Shown here: positions 38,220 through 46,855 of the stretch, piece after piece
Numbering within the stretch: position 1 is the stretch's first letter
Layout of the letters: each line of letters opens with the position of its first letter
DNA from: Nocardia concava NBRC 100430
GTDB lineage: Bacteria > Actinomycetota > Actinomycetes > Mycobacteriales > Mycobacteriaceae
NCBI RefSeq assembly: GCF_000308815.1
Contig: NZ_BAFX01000017.1
Span: 124,001 to 188,000, forward strand
DNA: 64,000 nucleotides
Direction of reading: 5' to 3'
Made by a program: the position numbers and the translations under genes
Notes under the pieces: model-generated
What the model saw: only the letters and a program-made list of their open reading frames with translations
Told to the model about the DNA's origin: nothing
Databases searched by the model: none

Positions 38220-39405
38220 CCGCGATATCGCCGTCCTCGGTGCGGGCATGCACCCGTGGGGCAAGTGGGGACGCAATTTCGTCGAATACGGCCTGGTCGC
38301 CGCCCGCGCCGCCCTGGCCGACGCCGGGGTGAGCCACCAGGATGTCGGCTACATCGCCGGCGCGGACACCATTCGAAACGGCTACCCGGGCTTCGTGTCC
38401 GGCGCCACCTTCGCCCAGGCGCTGGGCTGGTCGGGTGCGCGCATCTCGAGCAGCTACGCCGCGTGCGCTTCCGGCGCGCAGGCCATCGCGAACGCCCGCG
38501 CGCAGATCCTGGCCGGGCTGACCGATGTCGCCCTGGTGATCGGCGCGGACACCACGCCCAAGGGCTTCTTCCAGCCCGTCGGCGGCGAACGCCGCGACGA
38601 CCCGGACTGGCTGCGCTTCCACCTGCTCGGCGCGACCAACCCCATCTATTTCGCGCTGTACGCCCGCCGCCGCATGGCCCTGCACGGCGCCACGCTCGAC
38701 GATTTCGCCGCGGTCAAGGTGAAGAACGCCCGCCACGGCCTCAACAACCCGAATGCCCGCTACCGCAAGGAAGTCTCGGTCGAGGAGATCGCCGCCTCGG
38801 CCATCGTCTCGGATCCGCTGCGGCTGCTGGACATCTGCGCGACCAGCGACGGCGGCGCGGCACTGGTGTTGACGTCGATGGATTACGCACGCCGCCACGG
38901 CATCGCCGATCCGGTCCGCATCAGCGCGCTCTCCACGGTCACCCCGACCTTCCCGAAGACCGTGCTCGACCTGCCGGATTTCGCGACGGATTCCGCTGTG
39001 GCGGTGGAGCCCCCGGAGCACACCTTCCGTTCCGCCATCGCACACGCCGCGTACGAGGATGCGGGAATCGGACCCGAGGACCTATCCATGGCGGAGGTCT
39101 ACGACCTGTCCACCGCCCTCGAACTCGACTGGTACGAGGACATCGGCCTCTGCGAGGTCGGCGGCGCGGAGCAGCTGTTGCGCAGTGGCGCAACGACATT
39201 GGGCGGCCGGATCCCGGTCAACCCCAGTGGCGGCCTGGCTTGCTTCGGCGAGGCGATCCCGGCGCAGGCCATCGCCCAGATCTGCGAGCTCACCTGGCAG
39301 CTGCGCGGTCAGGCCGACGGCCGCCAGGTGGAGAATGCCCGCGCGGGCATCGCGGTGAACCAGGGCCTGTTCGGCCACGGTTCGGCCACCATCGTCACCC
39401 GCTGA
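38212..39405 (+). CDS. SCP2-type thiolase / lipid-transfer protein (Ltp-like)
   Basis: 397 residues from ATG 38212. The thiolase fold is clear: SSYAACASGAQAIA with the nucleophile-position Cys85, INPSGGLACFGEAIP-like motif near 340 and the final GLFGHGSATIV containing the H-G pair. Such proteins act as acyl-CoA thiolases or, with a DUF35 partner, as aldol-lyases cleaving sterol side chains. Given the coupling to the DUF35 gene and the KstR-like box, a role in cholesterol or cholate side-chain removal is likely. Exact step not determined. Confidence 0.88.
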   Translation: MTNRDIAVLGAGMHPWGKWGRNFVEYGLVAARAALADAGVSHQDVGYIAGADTIRNGYPGFVSGATFAQALGWSGARISSSYAACASGAQAIANARAQILAGLTDVALVIGADTTPKGFFQPVGGERRDDPDWLRFHLLGATNPIYFALYARRRMALHGATLDDFAAVKVKNARHGLNNPNARYRKEVSVEEIAASAIVSDPLRLLDICATSDGGAALVLTSMDYARRHGIADPVRISALSTVTPTFPKTVLDLPDFATDSAVAVEPPEHTFRSAIAHAAYEDAGIGPEDLSMAEVYDLSTALELDWYEDIGLCEVGGAEQLLRSGATTLGGRIPVNPSGGLACFGEAIPAQAIAQICELTWQLRGQADGRQVENARAGIAVNQGLFGHGSATIVTR

Positions 39406-39435
39406 ATCGCGACGGTCACCCGCTGAATCACGACA
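39394..39435. repeat. 21-bp tandem duplication at convergent gene ends
   Basis: Two copies (39394-39414 and 39415-39435) differ at two positions. The first contains the stop of the thiolase gene; the second contains the stop of the convergent amidase. Probably a replication-slippage duplication. Confidence 0.7.
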
Positions 39436-40876
39436 GCCGTGGGCGCGCGTGCGCCCACGGCTGTGCCGCCTCGATCTGCGCCGCGAGGCTGACGAGCGTC
39501 GGCTCGTCATGCGGACGGCCCACGAGCTGAACGCTGTAAGGCATTCCGGTGACATCGAATCCGGCGGGCACCGCGGCGGCCGGATTACCGCACACATTCC
39601 ACACGATGGTGTACCCGGCGGCCCGCAAGCCGCGGGCCGACGCCTTGACGAAGCCGACATCATCGAGCTGGCCCAGCGGCCAAGCCGTGCTCGGCACCGT
39701 CGGGCACAGGACCACATCGACGGTGTCGAAGATGCCGAGAATCTTCGCCGACAGTCGTGCGGCGAGTGCTTCGGCCGCAGGCTCGATCACTCGATTGTTC
39801 GCCGGTCGGCCGAGTGCGGCCAGGGTCAGCGTCCGCCGATCCAGTCGTTCGCGGTGGTCGGCGCGCGCCGCCTCCTCCGCGACGCCCGCGGCCATCTGCG
39901 GACTGAAGGCCGCCGCGAGCTCGACGTAGTCCGGATCCTGTTCGATCACTTCGTGTCCGAGATCGGCGAGCAGATCGGCCATGCGGCGGACGGCGCTCGC
40001 GGTGGCCGCGTCCACGGACGTGGTGAATGCCGGCGGGGCCAGCGACAGCGCGATGCGTAGTCGGCCGGGTTCGCGAACGGCCGCCTCGGACAGGGTGATC
40101 GGCCACGGCTCGGCGGTGAACCGGTCCACACCCGGTGTCGTACCGGAGATGGCGTCGTAGATGAGGGCGCTGTCGCGCACCGATCGGGTCAGCGGGCCGA
40201 GCGTGCCCAGCGATTTCCACAGGTCGGAATTGGGCGCGGTGCTCACCCGCCCCCGTTGGGGTTTGAGCCCGAACAATCCGCACCAGGCCGAGGGCAGTCG
40301 GATGGAACCACCGCCGTCGCCACCGATTCCGGCGGGCACCATGCCCGAGGCCACCGCCGCCGCGGTGCCGCCCGACGATCCGGCCGTGGATTTCTCCGGA
40401 TCCCAAGGATTACGCGTGTGCCCGTGGGTGATCGACTCGGTGAACGGGTAGATCCCGAACTCCGGCATGGCGGTCTTGCCGATAATGACCGCCCCGGCCT
40501 CCCGCAGCCGCGCGACCACCGCACTGTCGGCCTCGGCGACCCGATCGAAAGCGCCTGTCCCATAACCGGTCACCACGCCACGGACATGGTTCTCGTCCTT
40601 GATGGCGATCGGCACGCCGTGCAGCGGGCCCAGCTCCTCGCCCCGCGCCTGCCGCTCGTCGAGCGCCGCGGCCTCGGCCAGCGCCTCCTCGCGAAGCACC
40701 GCCACGAACGCACCCAGTCGCGGATCCAGCCGATCGATACGATCCAGGCAGTACGCGGTCAGCTCCCGCGCGGAAATCGCCCGCCCTGCAACCTTTTCCG
40801 CCATTCCGGCGACACCTTCGAAGGCCAGTTCAGGGCTCGACCCGCCGGTGGTCTCCGCCAGTTTCGAGGTGCTCAT
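39428..40876 (-). CDS. Amidase signature family hydrolase
   Basis: 482 residues from ATG 40876. The catalytic triad of the family is visible: Lys93 (PIAIKDEN), the cis-Ser at about 168 in TAGSSGGTAAAVA, and the nucleophile Ser191 in GGDGGGSIRLPSAWCGLFGLKP. It hydrolyses a carboxylic amide; the substrate is unknown, and the lack of GatB/GatC neighbours argues against glutamyl-tRNA amidotransferase. It is convergent with the thiolase gene, 22 bp between stops. No signal peptide. Confidence 0.9.
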   Translation of the reverse strand: MSTSKLAETTGGSSPELAFEGVAGMAEKVAGRAISARELTAYCLDRIDRLDPRLGAFVAVLREEALAEAAALDERQARGEELGPLHGVPIAIKDENHVRGVVTGYGTGAFDRVAEADSAVVARLREAGAVIIGKTAMPEFGIYPFTESITHGHTRNPWDPEKSTAGSSGGTAAAVASGMVPAGIGGDGGGSIRLPSAWCGLFGLKPQRGRVSTAPNSDLWKSLGTLGPLTRSVRDSALIYDAISGTTPGVDRFTAEPWPITLSEAAVREPGRLRIALSLAPPAFTTSVDAATASAVRRMADLLADLGHEVIEQDPDYVELAAAFSPQMAAGVAEEAARADHRERLDRRTLTLAALGRPANNRVIEPAAEALAARLSAKILGIFDTVDVVLCPTVPSTAWPLGQLDDVGFVKASARGLRAAGYTIVWNVCGNPAAAVPAGFDVTGMPYSVQLVGRPHDEPTLVSLAAQIEAAQPWAHARPRLS

Positions 40877-40990
40877 GCCCGATTCCGTCCTGCTCCGATC
40901 CCGCGCGCCGCGCCGGGCGCGGGATTCATGGGCAGTATCGCACTGACGTCTACGGGTGTGAACGTGCCGAGTTCACCCGGCGCTACCGAG

Positions 40991-41566
40991 TCAAGGCAGG
41001 ACGTTCGGAATGAGTTGGGGCGCTTGCTCGCCCACCCAGGAGCCGATGAATGATCCGGCGTAGTAGCCGATGAACGTGCCCGCCACACCGCCGACGATCG
41101 CACCGGCAATCGTGCCGACGGGGCCCACGGCCGAGCCCAGGCCGCCCACGAGCACGGCTCCGGAAATGCCGCCGATGATCTGGCCCGCCGTCTGGCCGAT
41201 ATAGGTGCCGTTCTCCATCGGGCTCGCGATGGGTGCGGCCGCGGCGACCGGTGCCGCAGCCGGAATGGGCTGCGGAGCAACGGGTTCGATGAGTTCGACG
41301 ACCGGGGCGGAGGTGGCCGCTTCCGGGGCGAAGGCGATCGGCGCTGCGGACCGGGCGGAAGCGATGGGCTGTGTGAGGGCGGCGGGCCGCTCGGTCACCT
41401 CGGCGGCGGTCGTGTCCACCGCGGGCGCGGCGATCGAGGCGGGCGCGGACTGGGCACTGGCCGTGCCGGTTCCAGCGATGCCGACCGCGGCGGGGACCAC
41501 GACCGCCACCGGAATTCCACGCAGCAACCGGGAAGGCTTGCTCTCCGCGCGATGCCGTCCTGCCAT
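40991..41566 (-). CDS. Secreted glycine-zipper protein
   Basis: 191 residues from ATG 41566. A basic N-terminus and hydrophobic core with A-S-A cleavage site (GTGTASAQSAP) form a signal peptide. The middle is Ala/Pro/Thr-rich and unstructured. The C-terminus (about 130-175) is a glycine-zipper region (GQIIGGISGAVLVGGLGSAV, then GAIVGGVAGTFIGYYAG) that can insert in membranes or self-assemble. It faces the small secreted protein gene at 41834 across a 267-bp divergent region. No function known; may be cell-envelope associated. Confidence 0.7.
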   Translation of the reverse strand: MAGRHRAESKPSRLLRGIPVAVVVPAAVGIAGTGTASAQSAPASIAAPAVDTTAAEVTERPAALTQPIASARSAAPIAFAPEAATSAPVVELIEPVAPQPIPAAAPVAAAAPIASPMENGTYIGQTAGQIIGGISGAVLVGGLGSAVGPVGTIAGAIVGGVAGTFIGYYAGSFIGSWVGEQAPQLIPNVLP

Positions 41567-41833
41567 GTCTGTCCGCCTCTCGAAGTTCCAGCGTGTCGTC
41601 ACCACCCCATCGTCGGCGGTGCGTGCGCCACAACAGGTTTGTGACCGGCTTCGCAGCATGCCCGGACGGCTATGAGTAGCCGCCGGGCAACTTCTCGGCA
41701 CCGTCCGACCTCGGCATTTCGGGAAACCAAACGGTCCAAAACCGCTATCTGACTCGCCTATATTTCATATGCTCTGGCGCGCGGGGTGGGCGAAACACCA
41801 CCTTCCTCGCCGGATCGATTAGAGGACATCTTG

Positions 41834-42085
41834 ATGAAAAGAACCATATTCGTGGGTATCGCGGCCTTCGCCGTGCTCGGCGCCGGTGGCGGAACGGCCG
41901 GGGCGCAGGGGATTCCCCTGCAGGACGTGGACATCTCTCCGGGCTCGGCCGCGGACCTCGGCAATGCCGTGGGCGCGGGCTCGGTGGACGCGGGCAGCGC
42001 GGCACTCATATTGGGCGGTGCGTTCGGCAGCGGCTACGCCGGCGGCGCGCTGGGCGAGATCCTCAGCAGCCTGTCCGCACACTAG
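41834..42085 (+). CDS. Small secreted Gly/Ala-rich protein
   Basis: 83 residues from ATG 41834 (start followed by KRTIF, a good signal-peptide beginning; cleavage after TAGAQG). The mature ~55 residues are Gly/Ala/Ser-rich with a GGAFGSGYAGGALGEIL zipper-like end, reminiscent of the divergent neighbour. No Cys. Probably exported. Its transcript ends in a strong two-tier hairpin. Confidence 0.7.
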   Translation: MKRTIFVGIAAFAVLGAGGGTAGAQGIPLQDVDISPGSAADLGNAVGAGSVDAGSAALILGGAFGSGYAGGALGEILSSLSAH

Positions 42086-42151
42086 GGCCGGGCCCGCTGA
42101 GATGCGCGCGCAGCCCCCTTCGCCGCGCGCGCATCTCACCAAGCCCGGCCC
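42085..42151 (+). terminator. Two-tier hairpin after the small secreted protein
   Basis: An outer 9-bp stem (42085-42093 with 42143-42151) and an inner perfect 14-bp stem (42098-42111 with 42125-42138) enclose a 13-nt loop. It directly follows the stop codon. No T-run, but the stability suggests termination or mRNA protection. Confidence 0.65.
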
Positions 42152-42363
42152 GAGTGCGGCGGGGTGGAGGCGGAACAGCGAAACCCGGGGATGCACATGC
42201 GAACAGAACTCATTCCCGCACAGGCGGTGTGAGTGGCATCCGGCGTCCGGTCGAAGACCGGTACCGGGAAAGATGGCCCACAGCCTAGCAGCGTGGTGTC
42301 GGCCGTGCGGGCCGGTTTCAAACCACGGGGCAGGTCGGTTTCAAATCACCGGGCGGGCCGGAT

Positions 42364-43455
42364 TCACTTCAACGGATAGCGCGGATACTCCGGATCATCC
42401 AGCCCGGGATGCCCGGCGTCCGACGGCGGCACCGGGTCCGGCTCATCGGAGTACCCGGTGACATGGAACTGCGCGAGCAGCAACTGCGGCGAATCCGCGG
42501 GCGTCCGCATGAGCGATCCGGTGCAGTCCACGACCACCCAGCCACCGCCCTTGCGCCGCAAGCGAATTCCGGGCACGGTGACGACCTCCGTGCGCCCGGT
42601 GAAGATGCCCTCCGCCGCTTCGAAGATGCGCCTGACATCCTCGGGATGCGGTGTGTCGCGCTGATCGACCTGGCCCTTCCACTGCACATCGGTCATGGGA
42701 TCGGTGATCCAGCGCAGCAGCCGCATCTTCGCGACATCGAGCATGGCCATGTGCACCGAGGTCATGCGCGGGATGGCGGCCAGCGCGGCGGCCTCCAGGC
42801 TCTCGGTGCGAATCCCTTCCGCCGCAGGGGTTTCGAACAGGATGCCGCGCCACAGGTGCGCGTTGGAGCCTGCCCCGGATGTCATCACCAGCCGGGCCGG
42901 GAGCCGCGCGCCGTAGGCGGCCATGGTGACCGCACCGTCCCAGTCCGCGTCCGGTCGTTGCGACAGCAGGGCTTCGAACAGCGAAAGCGCATCGTCAGGT
43001 TCGAGGAAGCGGAAGACCTCCGGGGCCGTGAGCCGGGTACGCGGCGTCCCGGCGGCCAGTGCGGGCGGGATATCGGCGATGCGGCGCTGGGCATCCCATT
43101 CGAATCCGAACGCGGACAATGGAGGAGTCGAAGGCGCGGACTCGATTGTGCCCAGCCACAGGTGAATTCCGTGCAGCGAACCATCCGGCCCGACCACCGG
43201 CAGCAGCCGCGCGTGGATTTCGCGGCCGGAACGCAGCGTCATCGACGTGGTGCGCGGTTCCGGCCGTCCGCGTAGCTCCTCGATCACCGTCCGCAGCCAT
43301 CGCGCGGCATCGGCCCCGGGCGCCTTGCCCGCGCCGATGAGCTCGGTCACGGTGCGCTCGAACGATGTCCGCGCCCGCGGTTCACCACCCCGCGCGATGA
43401 CGCTGACCCGGTCGGGCCCGAGCGTCTCGACCAGTGTCCACCCCTGTTTCGTCAC
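42364..43455 (-). CDS. PAS / DUF5593-like signalling protein
   Basis: 363 residues from ATG 43455. It begins WTLVETLGPDRVSVIARG and continues with a helical and beta region ending LLPVVGPDGSLHGIHLWLGT, the arrangement of DUF5593 proteins of mycobacteria and nocardiae, followed by PAS-like segments (FGFEWDAQRRIADIPPALA and LLRWITDPMTDVQW). No kinase, cyclase or HTH output domain is visible. It probably acts as a sensor by interaction. Family assignment rests on pattern memory and is moderate. Confidence 0.6.
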   Translation of the reverse strand: MTKQGWTLVETLGPDRVSVIARGGEPRARTSFERTVTELIGAGKAPGADAARWLRTVIEELRGRPEPRTTSMTLRSGREIHARLLPVVGPDGSLHGIHLWLGTIESAPSTPPLSAFGFEWDAQRRIADIPPALAAGTPRTRLTAPEVFRFLEPDDALSLFEALLSQRPDADWDGAVTMAAYGARLPARLVMTSGAGSNAHLWRGILFETPAAEGIRTESLEAAALAAIPRMTSVHMAMLDVAKMRLLRWITDPMTDVQWKGQVDQRDTPHPEDVRRIFEAAEGIFTGRTEVVTVPGIRLRRKGGGWVVVDCTGSLMRTPADSPQLLLAQFHVTGYSDEPDPVPPSDAGHPGLDDPEYPRYPLK

Positions 43456-43484
43456 CGGTGCCCCGCTCGCTGCCCTGAGGAAAG

Positions 43485-44105
43485 ATGATCGTCGTGCACA
43501 CTACCCGCGTCGCCACCCTCGCCGACCTGAACTCCTGTGCCACGGTGCTCGCGCAGGCTTTCGCCGACGATCCGCTCATGTCCACCATCTGGCCCGATCC
43601 GATCCGCCGAAAGGCCGCGCTGCCAGGCTATTTCGTGGCCTCGCTGCGGCACTTCCACCTGCCCGCCGGCGGTGTGCAGATCGCCACCGATCGCGATGAT
43701 CGCATTTGCGCTGTCGCCGTGTGGGATCCGCCGGGCGCCTGGGATCAGCCGATCACCCGCACCCTGCGCGCGCTGCCCGACCTGCTGCCCGCGCTGCGCA
43801 CGCGCATCGCGGCGGCCATCGCCGTCCGCCGGGCCCTCGACGAGCGGCATCCCCGCGAGCCGGAGCACTGGTATCTCGCCAATCTCGGCACCGCACCGAC
43901 CCACCGCGGTCAGGGCTACGCGGCCGCGCTGCTCGCCGACCGCGCCGAGACCGCGCCCGACCGGGGTCAGTACCTGGTGTGCACGAAGCAGGAGAACGTC
44001 GCGTACTACGAGCGATTCGGCTTCGAAGTAACCGGGGAATTCCAGCTGCCGCTCGGAGCCCGCCCGACCATGTGGGCCATGTGGCGCGACCCGGCGGTCC
44101 GCTGA
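43485..44105 (+). CDS. GNAT family N-acetyltransferase
   Basis: 206 residues from ATG 43485 with GAGGAAA upstream. The acetyl-CoA-binding motif is YLANLGTAPTHRGQGYAAALL (R-G-Q-G-Y-A), and the C-terminal motif is NVAYYERFGFEVTGEFQLP. The substrate cannot be told. The frameshifted copy at 29120-29745 belongs to the same subfamily. The gene is divergent from the PAS/DUF5593-like gene with about 29 bp between starts. Confidence 0.88.
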   Translation: MIVVHTTRVATLADLNSCATVLAQAFADDPLMSTIWPDPIRRKAALPGYFVASLRHFHLPAGGVQIATDRDDRICAVAVWDPPGAWDQPITRTLRALPDLLPALRTRIAAAIAVRRALDERHPREPEHWYLANLGTAPTHRGQGYAAALLADRAETAPDRGQYLVCTKQENVAYYERFGFEVTGEFQLPLGARPTMWAMWRDPAVR

Positions 44106-44216
44106 GCACCCATCCCGGACGCGACCTGGATCTCACATGCGGGTAGCCGGAGATTGTGATACCGAGCCGCTGGATAGCATCGTTCCACGTAGAGATCGAG
44201 GAAACCCCGAGGACGT

Positions 44217-45683
44217 GTGTTGACTACCGAACATCTTGACCGCTGGAACGCCCACGAGGCCGCGGCGGAGGCGATGATCCCGATCATCGGGAAGCTGTAC
44301 CGGGACAAGGGGGTGACGATCCTGCTGCACAGCCGTTCGCTGGTGAACAAGTCGGTGATCAGCATCCTGCGGACCCACCGGTTCGCGCGGCAGATCGAGG
44401 GCGAGGAGCTCTCGATCGACGAGACCTTCCCGTTCCTCGAGGTGCTCAGCGCCCTGGACCTGGGCCCGAGCAAGATCGATCTGGGCCGCCTGGTCATGGC
44501 CTACCGCGCCGACCAGCGCGGACTGTCGGTGCCGGAGTTCACCGCCGACGTGCTGGCCGACATCATCGACGGCAACAAGGCCGAAGCGCAGGGGCCGCGC
44601 GATGTCGTGCTCTACGGCTTCGGCCGCATCGGCCGCCTGGTGGCCCGGCTGCTCATCGAGAAGGTCGGCTCGGGCAACGGCCTGAACCTGCGCGCGGTCG
44701 TGGTGCGCAAGGGCGGCGAGGAAGACCTGGTCAAGCGGGCCTCGCTGCTGCGGCGCGACTCGGTGCACGGGAAGTTCAACGGCACCATCAAGGTCGACGC
44801 CGAGAACTCCACGATCATCGCCAACGGCAACGTGATCAAGTTCATCTACAGCGACTCCCCGTCGGCGATCGACTACACCGAGTACGGCATCAACGACGCC
44901 ATCCTGATCGACAACACCGGCAAGTGGCGCGACCGTGAGGGCCTCGAGAAGCACCTGCGTCCCGGCATCGCGAAGGTCGTGCTGACCGCGCCGGGCAAGG
45001 GCGATGTGCCGAACATCGTGCACGGCGTCAACCACCGCGAGCTGGATCTGACCCAGCAGATCTACTCCTGCGCCTCCTGCACCACCAATGCGATCGTGCC
45101 GCCGCTCAAGGCGATGGAGGATGAGTTCGGCATCGTGCGCGGGCATGTGGAGACGGTGCACTCGTTCACCAATGACCAGAACCTGCTGGACAACTACCAC
45201 AAATCCGATCGCCGCGGCCGGTCCGCGCCGTTCAACCTGGTGCTCACCGAGACCGGCGCGCAGTCCGCGGTGAAGAAGGCCATGCCGGACTTCGCCGCCA
45301 AGATCACCGGCAGCTCGATTCGCGTTCCCACGCCGGATGTTTCGGTCGCGATCCTGAATCTGCAGCTGCGCCGCGAGACCACCAAGGAAGAGGTGCTCGA
45401 GTACCTGCGCGGCGTCTCGCTGTCGGGCCCGCTCAGTCGCAATCTGGATTTCACGGCCGCCACCGATGTGGTGTCCAGCGACTTCATCGGCTCGCGGGCG
45501 GCGTCGATCGTGGATGCCAATGCCACCATCGTCGATGGTGACACCGCGATCCTGTACCTGTGGTACGACAACGAGTTCGGTTACTCGTGCCAGGTGGTGC
45601 GGACCGTGCAGTACATCTCGGGCATCGAATACCCGACCTACCCGCAGCTGGGCGAGAACGCCCTCGTGGCGGTCGCGGGCTAG
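44217..45683 (+). CDS. Glyceraldehyde-3-phosphate dehydrogenase, long form (GapB-like)
   Basis: 488 residues from GTG 44217. A helical N-terminal extension of about 125 residues precedes the classical domain, which begins VVLYGFGRIGR (nucleotide motif at 134-140). The catalytic Cys288 is in SCASCTTN, and the C-terminal WYDNEFGYSCQVV is conserved. The extension is as in the GapB form of Corynebacterium glutamicum. After the second strand the usual NAD-specific Asp of N-D-L/P is replaced by RKGG, which suggests NADP use and a gluconeogenic or NADPH role; this is inference. Confidence 0.92.
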   Translation: MLTTEHLDRWNAHEAAAEAMIPIIGKLYRDKGVTILLHSRSLVNKSVISILRTHRFARQIEGEELSIDETFPFLEVLSALDLGPSKIDLGRLVMAYRADQRGLSVPEFTADVLADIIDGNKAEAQGPRDVVLYGFGRIGRLVARLLIEKVGSGNGLNLRAVVVRKGGEEDLVKRASLLRRDSVHGKFNGTIKVDAENSTIIANGNVIKFIYSDSPSAIDYTEYGINDAILIDNTGKWRDREGLEKHLRPGIAKVVLTAPGKGDVPNIVHGVNHRELDLTQQIYSCASCTTNAIVPPLKAMEDEFGIVRGHVETVHSFTNDQNLLDNYHKSDRRGRSAPFNLVLTETGAQSAVKKAMPDFAAKITGSSIRVPTPDVSVAILNLQLRRETTKEEVLEYLRGVSLSGPLSRNLDFTAATDVVSSDFIGSRAASIVDANATIVDGDTAILYLWYDNEFGYSCQVVRTVQYISGIEYPTYPQLGENALVAVAG

Positions 45684-45705
45684 TCCCGAAGCGGCACAGG
45701 CGAAT

Positions 45706-45736
45706 CGGGCCCGGGCAGAGCTTCTGCCCGGGCCCG
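45706..45736. terminator. Bidirectional terminator hairpin
   Basis: A perfect 14-bp stem (45706-45719 with 45723-45736) closes a 3-nt loop between the convergent gap and LppU-like genes. Confidence 0.75.
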
Positions 45737-45756
45737 TCGCGCTAGCCGAGGGGGTG

Positions 45757-46368
45757 CTAGCTGGGTGTCACCGGCTGCCAGCACACCACGCGGGCAGGTT
45801 GCGGGGTGACCGTCGCGCCCGCGGGCATCGCGCACTTGCTGGTGTCGGTGGTGCCGTCGAAGCGGCCGCCGATCTGGACCGTGACGCCGTTGTCGGTCTT
45901 CGCGGCGCAGTCGACCGGGGTGATCTGGTTGACGTCGGCCTGCATGCTGTAGCAGTCGCCCACCTGGACATTGGGGGCGAAGCAGAGCGAATGCTTGCCG
46001 TCGGTCAGCACGAAATAGGCGGCGTCCTTGAGCTTTCCGTCCGGGCAGGTGGCCCCGTTGGTGACCGAGGCGGCCAGTTCGTAGACGGCGGCGTGGTCGG
46101 CGCAGGAGGCGGGCGCGATCTTGCCGATCTGGGCCGCGCGATAGTCCTTGGCGGTGACGCAATTGCCGACGGCCAGCTCGGGATCGTGGTGGCCGGCCTC
46201 GGAGGTGGTGGTCCGGCTGATGCTGGCCAGTAGCCCGAGGGCCAGGATCAGCACGCCCGCGATGGCGACGATGGTGCCGGGTTTCGCCTGCGATCGCGAT
46301 CGCAGGACCAGTCCCGCGACCAGCACTACCGCTCCGACCGCCGGCAGCACGATTTGCCCAATACTCAC
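45757..46368 (-). CDS. Membrane-anchored LppU-like Cys-rich protein
   Basis: 203 residues from GTG 46368. Two N-terminal hydrophobic helices (about 5-22 and 32-50) replace the lipoprotein signal. The extracytoplasmic part repeats the pattern of the 36504 lipoprotein: VGNCVTAKD, PASCADHAAVYEL, LCFAPNVQVGDCY, RFDGTTDTSKC and VVCWQP. About eight Cys are likely disulfide-bonded. It is a paralogue at a distant locus. Function unknown. Confidence 0.78.
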   Translation of the reverse strand: MSIGQIVLPAVGAVVLVAGLVLRSRSQAKPGTIVAIAGVLILALGLLASISRTTTSEAGHHDPELAVGNCVTAKDYRAAQIGKIAPASCADHAAVYELAASVTNGATCPDGKLKDAAYFVLTDGKHSLCFAPNVQVGDCYSMQADVNQITPVDCAAKTDNGVTVQIGGRFDGTTDTSKCAMPAGATVTPQPARVVCWQPVTPS

Positions 46369-46494
46369 TGTCTGTCATTTCCTTCCGGTCCGAGGACGGA
46401 CACGGGCAGGAAGTTACCCCGAGACGGGGAGTGACCGGACGGTTTTGAAATGAACTTGTTCCGGAATTTTCCGGACTGCCGAATTCTTGCCGGA

Positions 46495-46737
46495 CTACTG
46501 ATCGGCGAGCTTGCCCGCCGGGTAGCGCAGGTGATCGGTCTGGATGGTCTTGAGGCGGCACTTCGTCAGGTTCACCGCCGTCAGGATGGCGGCGACCACG
46601 AGCGCGGTCAGCAGGAACCGCTGATCGCGCGGATCGAGCACCGCGAGCACGATCAACCCGGTCATGAAGGTGACGATATTGATCGTCGCGAACGCCACCT
46701 GCTGATTCGGGTTCAGCGTCTTGGTGGTCTCGGACAT
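46495..46737 (-). CDS. Small two-helix membrane protein
   Basis: 80 residues from ATG 46737 with GGAG upstream. It starts MSETTKTLNPNQQVAFATIN, followed by two transmembrane helices (about 17-34 and 42-59) separated by DPRDQR. The tail is basic. No family recognised. It lies between the secreted-protein gene and the LppU-like gene, all on the minus strand but with separate intergenic gaps. Confidence 0.65.
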   Translation of the reverse strand: MSETTKTLNPNQQVAFATINIVTFMTGLIVLAVLDPRDQRFLLTALVVAAILTAVNLTKCRLKTIQTDHLRYPAGKLADQ

Positions 46738-46855
46738 TGCGACTCCTCGGATCACGTACTGCGTCACGGAATGACTGTCGAGTCCGACGCTAACAACGCG
46801 CAACGGCCGCGCTACAGGGACAAACGCCCTCGAAGCGCGGCCGTCGCGGCGGTGA

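Noticed and set aside
42297..42362. Short direct repeats (GGTTTCAAA-C/T-CAC) as a CRISPR-like or iteron array
   Set aside because: Only two good copies and a weak third at about 24-bp period, with no spacer structure, cas genes or replication gene.
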